From Limnomonas spitsbergensis (taxonomy: Eukaryota > Chlorophyta > Chlorophyceae > Chlamydomonadales): 64,000 bases of DNA. The stretch is taken from NCBI GenBank assembly GCA_037349105.1, contig JAYJMM010000071.1, positions 186,001-250,000 on the forward strand, given 5' to 3'. This document shows positions 23,379-34,289 of the stretch, piece by piece; within the stretch, counting starts at the first letter, position 1; the number at the start of each line of letters is the position of its first letter. Made by a program: the position numbers and the translations under genes. Below the pieces are notes generated by a model that saw only the letters and a list, made by a program, of their open reading frames with translations, ran no database searches and was not told where the DNA came from.

Positions 23379-25070
23379 CTATTTTATTTCTGGCCTTTTT
23401 ATGAGTTCCACGTGTTGGAATTTCGAGTCGAGTGTCATTGTGAGTTCAGCTCCAAGGTATCTGAAAGGTTTTGTAGGTTCGAGGTACTGAACATTTTCCC
23501 CCTGGACTTTCACCGAGTTTTCAAGTTGTCTCCGGACTTGTGTAAGAGGGTTCGTATTGCCGTATTGCCTGCTCAAAATGTTTTGGTAAAGCACCCCTGA
23601 CACCTGGGTTTTACCGTTATTGACTTTCATTTTAGCCCAGTCTGAGTACATGCTAAGCTTATCTGCTTGGACATGCAGGTCAGACAGCTTGTTCGTGAGG
23701 ATGGACAGGTCATCAGCGTATGCTGCACTACTCAAAGAGTGCTCGAGGCGAGTGTTGGCGTCTTCCAAGCACCCGAACATGTACCCTCGGCCCCCGACCT
23801 GGAGCCAGCGGAGGAGGGGCTCGATGTATATGAGAAATAGGAAGGGTGAGAGGGTGTCCCCTTGGATACTTCCTCTCTCTACGGGGATGGCTTTTGTGAG
23901 CTCTGCACCCCATCTCAGGGGGGAGGAGTTGGGTAGTTGCTCCAGTGTAGAGGTTCTTGATAACGTCTATAGCATCTGTTGGGAAACCAAGATCATACAT
24001 AATCATCAGGAGTTGGTCATGATCAATCATATTGAAAGCCGACGTGAAGTCCACTTGGAGGTTGTAAATATTGTGTCCTGTGAGGCGAGCATCCTCGAGT
24101 GCCATAACCAGCATCTGCAGTTGGTCCATGGTACTTGCACTCCTCCTGAAACCTTTTTGGGTGGAGCTTAGTATAAGATGTTTCTCTGCAAAGTCAGTCT
24201 GCGCCTTTGTTTGTAGGCGCGTCCATAACTTGTAGAGGGCGTTCAACAGCCCAATAGGTCTTTTCTTTTCCACTAGGGTCGGGTCTGTCCCTTTCTCAAG
24301 TTAGTGTGTGATGCTTTGCTTCCAATCGTCGGGTGTGATGGAGGTCGCCCACATGATGATCATTAGCATGTGCATGCAATCTTTGAAGTCGACAGGCATC
24401 ATTTTCAGCAGTTCATTCACTACTCCGTCGGGGCCAGGGGTTTTCCCGTTACTCAAGGTGTAGAGGCAGTCTTCGATGACGTGATGCAGCCACGGCCTCT
24501 TAGTCAGCCTTGTGGCTGGGGTCTCTAGTTGGAATTTGTCGGGCCCCTGTGTCCACGGGTATTGCCGGGGGATGTCGCTGGGGTGGTACTTCCCGTGTTT
24601 TGGGCCTGAGGGTGGCTGGAGGAGCTTAGTATAGTGTTGCTCGACGATCTTGATCATTTTCTGGGGGTCATCGGTGACTGTGTTTTTGGTTGGATCTCGG
24701 AGTGCTTTGTAGGTAGTTCCGGATGCGTTTTTTTTGAAGATTAGTCGGTTGGCCAGTTTAGGTTTCTTATCAATGAGGTGTCGGATACTCTCCTTAGCTT
24801 TCTGCAGACTGTCGTGGTTATGTTCCTGGTCCAGTTTTATAATATCAGATCTGACGCCTTTTGTGATCTGTAGCATGATCTGACGGCCGTCTAGTTCAGA
24901 GTTGGTGTCAATGTTGGGCACATCTCGCCATTTCGCCAGGAGGCCTTCTGGAAGATCCTGTTCGGTTTCCATCATTTCTTGCACTGCATCGGGGGTACTG
25001 ATGTCCAGCTCGTGCATGTCTTTGTAAAGCTTCCTGGTGGCTTCCAGCTGTTGGCGAGGCTTGCCCTTTT
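23379..25070 (-). pseudogene. Non-LTR reverse transcriptase domain, frameshifted
   Basis: RT motifs appear in order across three frames. GKTPGPDGVVNELLK at about 24,400-24,450 is the early RT motif. RPIGLLNALYKLW and QKGFRRSASTMDQL follow. Motif A is VDFTSAFNMIDHDQL near 24,030. Motif B is IQGDTLSPFLFLIYIEPLL near 23,840-23,890, in the second frame. Motif C is SAAYADDLSIL near 23,710-23,740. KTQV and FRYLGAELT follow. A stop at 24,301 and frame changes near 24,275, 23,920 and 23,385 break it. The YADD and FRYLG motifs place it among non-LTR RTs. It would copy the element RNA at the nicked target if intact. Confidence 0.85.
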
Positions 25071-25139
25071 TTCAGAGGTACCTCGTGGGTCCATTCGATA
25101 TTCTCTAGATTCGGTCTGCATGCAGCCAGCATATGAATC

Positions 25140-26660
25140 TTATGTTAGCTATTGATGGTCGTCCATAGATAAAAGCAGTGGGGAATAGGAGTAGGTCTTT
25201 GAGGTTGCGTCGACCAATTCGCTTTGCCTTCACCTAGCGGCTTCCGGATAGAGTCCCGTCTCGAGGGAATCGTCTCTAAGAAAAGGGATTGGGACAGTTC
25301 AAGCGAGGATAGAAGCACCATTAGGGTCAATCATTGCTGTCTGCAGAGGCTTTTCTTGCTCTGCTTGCAGATCACCTAGGCCTCCGGGCCGGATGGATGA
25401 TTTCCTCAACAGCATCCAGCATGGGTATGGAGTCCACGCTGGCGCCTTCAGGGTGGCAGGATTTACAACCTCGTTAGAGCAGTCCACGCTGGTGGACACC
25501 GACCGACCGAGTACTGTCCCAGTCCCAGCATTCCGTGTTATCCAACGACATGCCATGAACCTGCACCCCTGCCCAGGTGCGTGGGAGGTTTTGTGTTCAG
25601 TTCTCGCCCCCCCTCCAGACAGATTCCACTTGGGTGAACCTCCCAGCCTTGGGCCCATGCAGCACAGGTGACAGCTGCATGAGGTTGCATGGGGGGTGGG
25701 GGGCCCCACGCAGGGTGAGCCATTTTTGTGCCTGCCTGTTGGGACTAAGGTGATAGGGGCGCACCCATGCCAAGGCAACGTTCACACCTGGGGCAGGTGC
25801 TGTCACACGCCTGTCCACGGTGTGGGTGGGACTCACAAGAGCCTCGAACTCCATGCATGTGCTGCTGCCCCTCAACCTGCCCCATCCTCCCGCATTTGGG
25901 ACCCCCGCGCCCTCGCGGATGCACACGAACCTCCCTGCATGGACCTGGGGTGCAGTGAGTGCACGCAGCTGAGGTGTGAGCTCATGCATGGGGTGCACTG
26001 GCATGGGCCATCCAGTGTGGCTGGCCGCGCGCGCACGGAACCTGTTGAAGGCTAGCTGAACTGTAGCTCAACTGTAGCCCCTCGGTCTGGGCACTATGCG
26101 CCTGCCAGGTAGTGGCCAAGAAAAGGTATGCAGGCAGGCGGCTGCATGCTGCCCTGGAGCTTGCCAGACTATGCAGTGTAGATCCCTCCCATCCCCTAGC
26201 AGTTCTCCAACCCTTCCTTGCAGAGGAGTGCGCGGTGGGGCTGCGCACAGACGCGTGGCCCAGTCCCTGTGGTGGGGCAGCGAACCTGTGGTTCCCCCAT
26301 TGCTGCCCTCTCCCAAGCTGCGCCGCCATCGCTCCTCCCCTGTCGTGGCGCACCTTCCCTGCAATTCTGTGGAGCCTGCCCCTGCCCCTGGAGCGATTGC
26401 CTGCTGCCCATGATGTGTATGCTACCTATCTTTTCCAGATTTGATCATATCCTGACACATCGTTTGGTGCTAGTTGCCTGCAGCGGCGGCGGCGGCGGCG
26501 GCGGCGGGGGCAGCAGGGCCAGGTGGGTTGGGCGGGAGGGACAAGTATGGAGGAAGGGGTAGATCCTCAACCGAGAGCGACCCATCAAGGTCGGGACAGG
26601 GACTCGGCGCACTGACCGTGTGCAAGCCAACGAAGGCAGCTTCCTTGCAGCTCCAGTCTA
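25140..26660. other. GC-rich stretch, no recognisable gene
   Basis: Several overlapping GC-driven open frames exist on both strands, none with recognisable motifs. A (CGG)n run lies at about 26,483-26,508. This could hold host exons but I cannot support any. It separates the LINE from the 21-bp minisatellite. Confidence 0.4.
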
Positions 26661-26665
26661 CTGTC

Positions 26666-29600
26666 TAATGCTACTGAAGCTCAGCCTGAGTGCACTGAAG
26701 CTCAGCCTGAGTGCACTGAAGCTCAGCCTGAGTGCACTGAAGCTCAGCCTGAGTGCACTGAAGCTCAGCCTGAGTGCACTGAAGCTCAGCCTGAGTGCAC
26801 TGAAGCTCAGCCTGAGTACACTGAAGCTCAGCCTGAGTGCACTGGATCTCAGCCTGAGTGCACTGAAGCTCAGCCTGAGTACACTGAAGCTCGGCCTGAG
26901 TACACTGAAGCTCGGCCTGAGTGCACTGAAGCTCAGCCTGAGTGCCCTACAGCTCAGCCTGAGTGCACTGAAGCTCAGCCTGAGTGCACTAAAGCTCAGC
27001 CTGAGTGCACTGAAGCTCAGCCTGAGTGCACTGAAGCTCAGCCTGAGTGCACTGAAGCTTATCCTGAGTACACTGAAGCTCAGCCTGAGTGCACTGAAGC
27101 TCAGCCTGAGTGCACTGAAGCTCGGCCTGAGTACACTGAAGCTCAGCCTGAGTGCACTGAAGCTCAGCCTGAGTGCACTGAAGCTCATCCTGAGTACACG
27201 GAAGCTCGGCCTGAGTGCACTGAAGCTCAGCCTGAGTGCTCTGAAGCTCAGCCTGAGTACACTGAAGCTCAGCCTGAGTGCACTGAAGCTCAGCCTGAGT
27301 GCACTGAAGCTCAGCCTGAGTGCTCTGAAGCTCGGCCTGAGTACACTGAAGCTCGGCCTGAGTGCACTGAAGCTCAGCCTGAGTGCACTGAAGCTCAGCC
27401 TGAGTACACTGAAGCTCGGCCTGAGTACACTGAAGCTCGGCCTGAGTGCACTGAAGCTCAGCCTGAGTGCACTACAGCTCAGCCTGAGTGCACTGAAGCT
27501 CAGCCTGAGTGCACTACAGCTCAGCCTGAGTGCAATGAAGCTCAGCCTGAGTGCACTACAGCTCAGCCTGAGTGCACTGAAGCTTAGCCTGAGTGCACTA
27601 AAGCTCGGCCTGAGTGCACTGAAGCTCAGCCTGAGTGCACTGAAGCTCAGCCTGAGGGTACTACAGCTCAGCCTGAGTGCACTGAAGCTCAGCCTGAGTA
27701 CACTGAATCTCAGCCTGAGTGCACTGAAGCTCAGCCTGAGTGCACTGAAGCTCAGCGTGAGTGCACTGAAGCTCAGCCTGAGTGCACTGAAGCTCAGCCT
27801 GAGTGCACTGAAGCTCAGCCTGAGTGCACTGAAGCTCAGCCTGAGTGCACTGAACCTCAGCCTGAGTGCACTGAGGCTAAGCTTGAGTGCACTGAAGCTC
27901 AGCCTGAGTGCACTGAAGCTCGGCCTGAGTGCACTGAAGCTCGGCCTGAGTGCACTGACGCTCAGCATGAGTGCACAGAAGCTTGACCTGAGTGCACTGA
28001 AGCTCAGCCTGAGTGCACTGAAGCTCAGCCTGAGTGCACTGAAGCTCAGCCTGAGTGCACAGAAGCTCAGCCTGAGTGCACTGAAGCTCAGCCTGAAAGA
28101 CCTGAAGCTCAGCCTAAATGCACTGAAACTCGGCCTGAGTGCGCTGACACTGAGCCTCAGTGCATTGAAGCTCAGCCTGAGTGCAATGAAGCTCAGCCTG
28201 AGTGCACTGAAGCTCAGCCTGAGTGCACTGAAGCTCAGCCTGAGTTCACTGAAGCTCAGCCTGAGTGCATTGAAGCTCAGCCTAAGTGCACTGAAACTCG
28301 GCCTGAGTGCGCTGACACTCAGCCTTAGTGCACTGAAGCTCAGCCTGAGTGCACTGAAGCTCAGCCTGAGTGCCCTGAAGCTCAGCCTGAGTGTTCTGAA
28401 GCTCAGCCTGAGTGCACTGGATCTCAGCCTGAGTGCACTGAAGCTCAGCCTGAGTACACTGAACCTCAGCCTGAGTACACTGAAGCTCGGCCTGAGTGCA
28501 CTGAAGCTCAGCCTGAGTACACTGAAGCTCGGCCTGAGTACACTTAAGCTCGGCCTGAGTGCACTGATTCTCAGCCTGAGTGCACTGAAGCTCAGCATGA
28601 GTGCACTGAAGCTCAGCGTGAGTGCACTGAAGCTCAGCGTGACGGCACTGAAGCTCAGCCTGAGTACACTGAAACTCGGCCTGAGTACACTGAAGCTCGG
28701 CCTGAGTGCACTGAAGCTCAGCCTGAGTACACTGAAGCTCGGCCTGAGTACACTGAAGCTCGGCCTGAGTACACTGAAGCTCAGCGTGAGTGCACTACAG
28801 CTCAGCCTGAGTGCACTGAAGCTCAGCGTGAGTGCACTGAAGCTCAGCGTGAGTGCACTGAAGCTCAGCCTGAGTGCACAGAAGCTCAGCCTGAGTGCAC
28901 AGAAGCTTGGCCTGAGTGCACTGAAGCTTAGCCTGAGTGCACTGAAGCTCAGCCTGAGTGCACTCAAGCTCAGCCTGAGTGCAGCCTGAGTGCACTCAAG
29001 CTCAGCCTGAGTGCAGCCTGAGTGCACTGAAGCTCGGCCTGAGTGCACTGAGGCTAAGCCTGAGTGCACTGAAGCTCAGCCTGAGTGCACTGAAGCTCAG
29101 CCTGAGTGCACTGAAGCTCAGCCTGAGTGCACTGAAGCTCAGCCTGAGTGCACTGAGGCTAAGCCTGAGTGCACTCAAGCTCAGCCTGAGTGCACTGACG
29201 CTCAGCCTGAGTGCACTGAAGCTCAGCCTGAGTGCACTGAAGCTCAGCCTGAGTGCATTGAAGCTCAGCCTAAGTGCAGTGAAACTCGGCCTGAGTGCGC
29301 TGACACTCAGCCTCAGTGCACTGAAGCTCAGCCTGAGTGCACTGAAGCTCAGCCTGAGTGCACTGAAGCTCGGCCTGAGTGCACTGTAGCTCAGCCTGAG
29401 TGCACTGGATCTCAGCCTGAGTGTACTGAAGCTCAGCCTGAGTACACTGAAGCTCAGCCTGAGTACACTGAAGCTCGGCCTGAGTGCACTGAAGCTCAGC
29501 CTGAGTACACTGAAGCTCGGCCTGAGTACACTGAAGCTTGGCCTGAGTGCACTGATGCTCAGCCTGAGTGCACTGAAGCTCAGCATGAGTGCACTGAAGC

Positions 29601-30862
29601 TCAGCGTGAGTGCACTGAAGCTCAGCGTGAGTGCACTGAAGCTCAGCCTGAGTACACTGAAGCTCGGCCTGAGTACCCTGAAGCTCGGCCTGAGTGCACT
29701 GAAGCTCAGCCTGAGTACACTGAAGCTCGGCCAGAGTGCACTGAAGCTCAGCCTGAGTGCACTACAGCTCAGCCTGAGTGCACTGAAGCTCAGCCTGAGT
29801 GCACAGAAGCTTGCCCTGGGTGCACTGAAGCTCATCCTGAGTGCACTGAAGCTCAGCCTGAGTGCACTGAAGCTCAGCCCCAGTGCACTACAGCTCAGCT
29901 TGAGTGCACTGAAGCTCAGCCTGAGTGCACTACAGCTCAGCCTGAGTGCACTGAAGCTCAGCCTGAGTGCACTAAAGCTCAGCCTGAGTGCACAGAAGCT
30001 TGGCCTGAGTGCACTGAAGCTCAGCCTGAGTGCACTGAAGCTCAGCCTGAGTGCACTCAAGCTCAGCCTGAGTGCACTGAAGCTCAGCCTGAGTGCACAG
30101 AAGCTCAGCCTGAGTGCACTGAAGCTCAGCCTGAGTGCACTGAAGCTCGGCCTGAGTGCACTGAAGCTCGGCCTGAGTGCACTGAAGCTCAGCCTGAGTG
30201 CACTGAAGCTCAACCTGAGTGCACTGAAGCTCGGCCTGAGTGCACTGAAGCTCGGCCTGTGTGCACTGAAGCTCAGCCTGAGTGCACTGAAGCTCAGCCT
30301 GAATGCACTGAAGCTCAGCCTGAGTGCACTGAAGCTCGGCCTGAGTGCACTGAAGCTCGGCCTGAGTGCACTGAAGCTCGGCCTGAGTGCACTGAAGCTC
30401 AGCCTGAGTGCACTGAAGCTCAGCCTGAGAGCACTGAAGCTTAGCCTAAGTGCACTGAAACTCGGCCTGAGTGCGCTGACACTCAGCCTCAGTGCACTGA
30501 AGCTCAGCCTGAGTGCATTGAAGCTCAATTTGAGTGCACTACAGCTCAGCCTGAGTGCACTGAAGCTCAGCCTGAGTGTACTAAAGCTCAGCCTGAGTGC
30601 ACAGAAGCTTGGCCTGAGTGCACTGAAGCTTAGCCTGAGTGCACTGAAGCTCAGCCAGAGTGCAGCCTGAGTGCACTCAAGCTCAGCCTGAGTGCAGCCT
30701 GAGTGCACTGAAGCTCGGCCTGAGTGCACTGAGGCTAAGCCTGAGTGCACTGAAGCTCAGCCTGAGTGCACTGAAGCTCAGCCTGAGTGCACTGAAGCTC
30801 AGCCTGAGTACACTGAAGCTCAGCCTGAGTGCACTGAAGCTCAGCCTGAGTGCACTGATGCT
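26666..30862. repeat. 21-bp minisatellite, about 200 units, open in four frames
   Basis: Units of 21 bp carry CTGAAGCTCAG then CCTGAGTGCA, about 200 copies over 4.2 kb. Common variants are CTCGGCC, GAGTACACTG, CTACAGCTC and ACAGAAGC. Because 21 is divisible by three, the array reads without stops as LKLSLSA or EAQPECT on plus and ALRLSFS or CTQAELQ on minus. That explains ORFs of up to 803 codons on both strands. Each unit contains the dyad CTCAGCCTGAG. Two 12-bp phase slips (near 28,975-29,020 and 30,657-30,705) sit in nearly identical blocks about 1.7 kb apart, indicating higher-order duplication. There is no evidence that it is translated. Confidence 0.92.
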
Positions 30863-31529
30863 CTCCGGCCAGAGGCCTCATGCAACATGACTGATCACAT
30901 ATGGAATCTCTGCCCGGAGGCCAAGAGGGGCAGGTGGGGCTTTAGGGAGGTTAGGCATGCTACTTTTGCATGTTGTGTCATGCAGTCTGCAGTGGCGGCG
31001 GGGGTCCTTATGTGGTCAATCCAACCCCATCCTTTGTCAGCCTTTTTTGGCCTGCCCTCTTGCATGCCGCCCTCGCTCATGCAACAATGCCATCTTCGGC
31101 AACTCGCCCCGTGAGCTGAAGGGCCAAATCCGGCAGGAAGGGTGCGCACAGTGCATGTCCCTCGGCTCATGTAGTGGGCTTTGCGCTGGTCTAGCTTGTT
31201 TGGAGTGGCAAGGTGTGGGGGGAGCAGTGCCCCAGGCCAGGATCGAACATGGGTTGCTTGAGTGGGGAAACACATGGTGGGGCAACGCACTTGTCGCCAA
31301 GCTTGGCCGCATTCCTCATCCTTGTCCATCCCTTCAGGGCAGGCCATGCCCCAACACCTGATGTCTTCCCATTGTCTCTGCCTCCAAAAGCGTTATCACC
31401 CATTCAGTAGAATCTTTCATTTTCCTCCCTTGCCTCCCCCCCGTTGCCATCTGTCACACCTTATACCATGCCATCTGGCATGTCACATCTTCTCATGGGC
31501 CTCGCAAATGCCCATGTTCACTCGCGCAG
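30863..31529. other. No confident gene between minisatellite and exon-like region
   Basis: Short open frames occur on both strands without motifs. Begins with CTCCGGCCAGAGGCCTC, which resembles the head of the repeat at 33,760 and 43,170. Confidence 0.35.
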
Positions 31530-32038
31530 AGCATGGAGACCGGTTCCGGCAGAGCCTCGCCCAGTCAGGTGCAGTGCAAAGCCTCGACGAGCGTGTCATG
31601 GACATATGCTTTTGCGACTACGCGGTAAGTAGCTAGTAGCCGAGGGTCAAATTATGCATCATGTCTGGATCATGCTTCTTGCCGAAACCGGGAACGTGCA
31701 TGCATTGACTTATGCATTGACTTATGTCAAAATATGAACCATGTGTAGGACTGTCCCATGTTCCCACTCTTTTTTCGTGTGCCCAGGCTGTACCAGTCGT
31801 CGGCAAGCCGCCCAACCTGGTGGGGCCGCTACAGCTCGTCCGCTTCTCTGCCCAAAGCTGCGTAGCCAGCGGCGCTTGCGCTGACCGCTGGCGTACATGC
31901 GGCGTCATGATGCCGGTCTATCCGGCTACCCTGTCCCATGTGCCGAGCTTGACGGAGGAATCGTCGTGCACCGTCTTCAACAACATCAAGGTGTGGCTGC
32001 ACTTCAGTGTTATTGTTGCAAGTGCTATCAAGATGTGA
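31530..32038 (+). CDS. Possible two-exon gene fragment, function unknown
   Basis: A protein-like frame from 31,530 (after a CTCGCGCAG acceptor) reads HGDRFRQSLAQSGAVQSLD and ends MDICFCDYA. It then meets a consensus donor, GTAAGTAG, at 31,625. A pyrimidine-rich acceptor (TTTTTTCGTGTGCCCAG) ends at 31,786. Exon two begins AVPVVGKPPNLVGPLQLVRF, is phase-compatible, and runs 68 codons to a weak donor at 31,991 or on to a stop at 32,038. Agreement of splice sites, phase and composition is the evidence. No family is recognised, and upstream and downstream exons are not identified. The intron of 162 bp is a normal protist or algal length. Confidence 0.38.
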
Positions 32039-32039
32039 A

Positions 32040-32734
32040 GGAGCAAGTGCATTACCCCGGCATTCAGTTTGATATGCCACTGGCGTGCTGATGATATAGG
32101 AACGGCGGGTCGCGCCAATAATATTACATTCAGTTCGTGTGCCAGTGCTTGAAATGACATCTAGACACGGGGGGTGGGGGCAAGTAATCCTCAGCAGTTT
32201 GTGGGATGCGGTTGATTTTCGTGTACGGAAGCAACATCTTGCCAAATGTTAAGTATTTTTTATACTTTTGTTGCTATGCACTTTTGCAAGTTGCAGCCTC
32301 TTGTGGCATGTGGCAATCTTATACACTAGCCATCTCGAGAGTGGGACCAAGGCGGTGAGTACAAATGTATGGGGCTGGTGGACAAGGCATGTGCTTGCAC
32401 ATGAGCAACTCACTGGTCGACTTGTTGTTGCTTGTTATTTCGTGGTAGACATGTTTTCTCCCATCCGCCTCGCATTCCACAATATCATGTACAGGCATAT
32501 GCAATATTATATAATATTATATACCGTAGTATATACCGTAGTATATAAAGTATATTATATAATATATATTCGAATTCGGCATATCATATATACTTTATAT
32601 TAAGTCGCGAAAATCCCGAATGTCGCGACTGAAAACGCGGAAATACGGCATTTCAGCTACTGTGGGCTACTTGTGAGACAAGCGCATGCGTTCTCGTCCG
32701 ATGCTATACTCCAATAATACTCGTGTTACCTGGA
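32040..32734. other. No gene; AT-rich microsatellite-like tract
   Basis: Most of it has no visible features. At 32,505-32,605 lies an AT-rich stretch with ATATTATATAATATTATATACCGTAGTATATA-type repeats broken by TACCGTAGTA. It could be a replication or recombination hotspot or simply a microsatellite. Confidence 0.45.
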
Positions 32735-33000
32735 ATGGCCCCTAAGAAAGTGAAACGATCTATCCTTCTCGACAATGGCAAGCAACTGCACTTAGGAACC
32801 GAGTGAGAGCCTGAGGCTTTGTGTGCCGAGCTGAATAAGATTAAGCGAGTTTGGAACAATCGGTCCAGCGGAACTGGTCAGCATGGGGGCGGACGTACAC
32901 CAGTAGCCGCTCTCGCCTAGGTATCGCGCGGGCTGAGAAGCTGATTTATGTCAAGGCGAACCGTGACGACGGCGAGGTCAAGGAGGTTCAGCACGAGTAG
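32735..33000 (+). pseudogene. Short decayed ORF starting MAPKKVKRSILLDNG, function unknown
   Basis: From the ATG at 32,735 the frame reads MAPKKVKRSILLDNGKQLHL then stops (TGA 32,804). It continues in frame with protein-like EPEALCAELNKIKRVW. After another stop and one frame shift it reads EKLIYVKANRDDGEVKEVQ, ending at TAG 32,998-33,000. Lysine- and charge-rich composition over 260 bp is unlike the surrounding noise. It is probably a relic of a mobile-element or host ORF. I do not recognise the family. Confidence 0.38.
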
Positions 33001-33642
33001 GTTTCTCTGAACTATTACTCCGACTAACTTGATAACTTCGGAACAGTCATGCTATGAGACTCAAATGTATGCCTAGTGATCATGTAGAGGTATTTTAACT
33101 GAACTTCTGGACCAGACCTGCCCCATTTTGCGAATTCGTGATCCGCGTCAAACAAATACAGTGTTTTATGTTTTGAGGACATAGCTTTCTTAGATGGGAC
33201 GAGTTAGCTGCAGATTCTGAATGCCCTGATGAAGCTGAATCCAGACCTCTATTTTTTTTGTCTGAAATGCAGATATGATGGGTTATGTTGAAGGTGTGTC
33301 GCTTGCAGGTTTTCCTGGCTTTCTCTGTTGCCTATCGATTGATAATCTAGTATCAATTGTGCGAATGCTTCTCTCCGTAAACTCCGGAATTATACCGGTT
33401 TCGACCCGTCACACCCTCGGCCCTTTCAGGCTGCTCGGGCCACTCGAGTCTTCAGGTTCAAAACCTTCAAAGCTACAGTACTCAGGAAACTAAGGTCACC
33501 AAGGCCAATCATGTCACCAACGCCTCAAGGTCAATCATGCCACCACCAAGGGGCAAATGAAACCACTCAAACAATAAGGCCTTTCATGCAATAATGGCCA
33601 CTAAAACCCGGTTTGCCATTCATGCGATTCAGGATGCACATG

Positions 33643-33905
33643 AACCCCTAAACCCTGAACCCTACACCCTACACCCTGCACCCTGACGGTATCCTGTACC
33701 GTCACTAGTGTATGTTTTAGTGAGGCTCAGCTAAACATCAGCTACATTTCAGCTACGCTCCGGCCTCTGGCCTGAGGCCCCAAGCATGGCCAGGCACGCG
33801 GCTTGGGCCTCGAGCCGGAGGCCGGTCAAGGTTTGGGGTAAATCGGGCCTCTAGCAGCCGCAGGCCTCTGCATGCGGGCTGGCAAAGTCTGTCGTCCGGT
33901 CAGCC
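33643..33905 (+). repeat. Telomere-like patch followed by a dispersed repeat shared with 43,125-43,310
   Basis: Bases 33,643-33,700 are degenerate CCCTAAACCCTGAACCCTAC repeats. From about 33,730 the sequence (TCAGCTACA, TCCGGCC..TGGCC, AGGCCCCA, GCTTGGGC, CCGGAGGCCGGTC) aligns with 43,150-43,310 in the same order. A similar GGCCGG-bearing fragment occurs near 47,280. This looks like a short dispersed element. No coding sequence is apparent. Confidence 0.5.
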
Positions 33906-34086
33906 AAGAACCTTAGTTTTTCCCCATTTCCCCCCGGCTGCGCCATAGATTTCCTGCCGCTTTCGACCCGCCTTTTGTTCCCAAATAAGACGGGGAGACG
34001 ATCGATTTGTAAACCCATGCAACGTCTGTATGGAAATAGTTCATGTAAAATTGGATTCATTGTTGGCTTTTGATCTACATTTGCAG

Positions 34087-34284
34087 GGCCTCGGCTGCGA
34101 CATTGCAAGCTGCTATGCTGACGACGTCCTCCTTGTGGTCGCCATCCTGAGTAAGATCTCTGGTGGCATCAAGATCGACTCAGGCGGGAGCTCTGTGCCC
34201 TCCATCACCGACCTTCGAAAGATCGTGAAGACCTTGGGGGACCCCTTGAAGAATATGCTCTCTCAAGCACTGAACCCGGACTGA
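34087..34284 (+). CDS. Possible 3'-terminal exon, function unknown
   Basis: After an acceptor-like TTTGCAG at 34,080-34,086, a frame of 65 codons reads GLGCDIASCYADDVLLVV, then SKISGGIKIDSGGSS, then LRKIVKTLGDPLKNM, to a TGA at 34,282-34,284. GC-biased third positions and balanced composition suggest real or formerly real coding sequence. YADD recalls reverse transcriptase motif C, but no neighbouring RT motif is present, so I do not call RT. Upstream exons are not identified. Confidence 0.32.
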   Translation, partial: GLGCDIASCYADDVLLVVAILSKISGGIKIDSGGSSVPSITDLRKIVKTLGDPLKNMLSQALNPD

Positions 34285-34289
34285 GGCGA

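Larger units (their letters stand above)
18655..25140 (-). mobile_element. Decayed non-LTR retrotransposon with RT, PHD, RNase H and RLE (Dualen/RandI-like)
   Basis: Read on the minus strand, one element encodes RT, a PHD finger, RNase H, a CCHC knuckle and a restriction-like endonuclease, then about 340 bp of 3' UTR. The 3' end lies at a (TTTC)n-type tail (plus-strand GAAAGAAAGAAAG at 18,640-18,653). RT plus RNase H plus C-terminal RLE is known from the Dualen/RandI clade, which also has an N-terminal APE endonuclease. I could not find an APE domain upstream of 25,070, so the copy is probably 5'-truncated near 25,140. Frameshifts and stops near 25,070, 24,301, 23,920, 23,385 and 19,924 make it inactive. 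Its truncated sibling is at 4,509-5,222. Confidence 0.82.

Noticed and set aside
25145..25330. APE endonuclease remnant upstream of the LINE RT
   Set aside because: I looked in minus-strand frames for SDH-type and other APE motifs and saw none. The element is treated as 5'-truncated.
26620..30890. Long ORFs (up to 803 codons) on both strands as proteins
   Set aside because: They are by-products of a 21-bp repeat without stops in four frames. Both strands are equally open and there is no start context, so no coding evidence remains.
34087..34284. Reverse transcriptase fragment because of YADD
   Set aside because: Residues around it do not resemble motif C surroundings, and no motif A, B or D lies nearby in any frame. 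Kept only as an exon-like piece.
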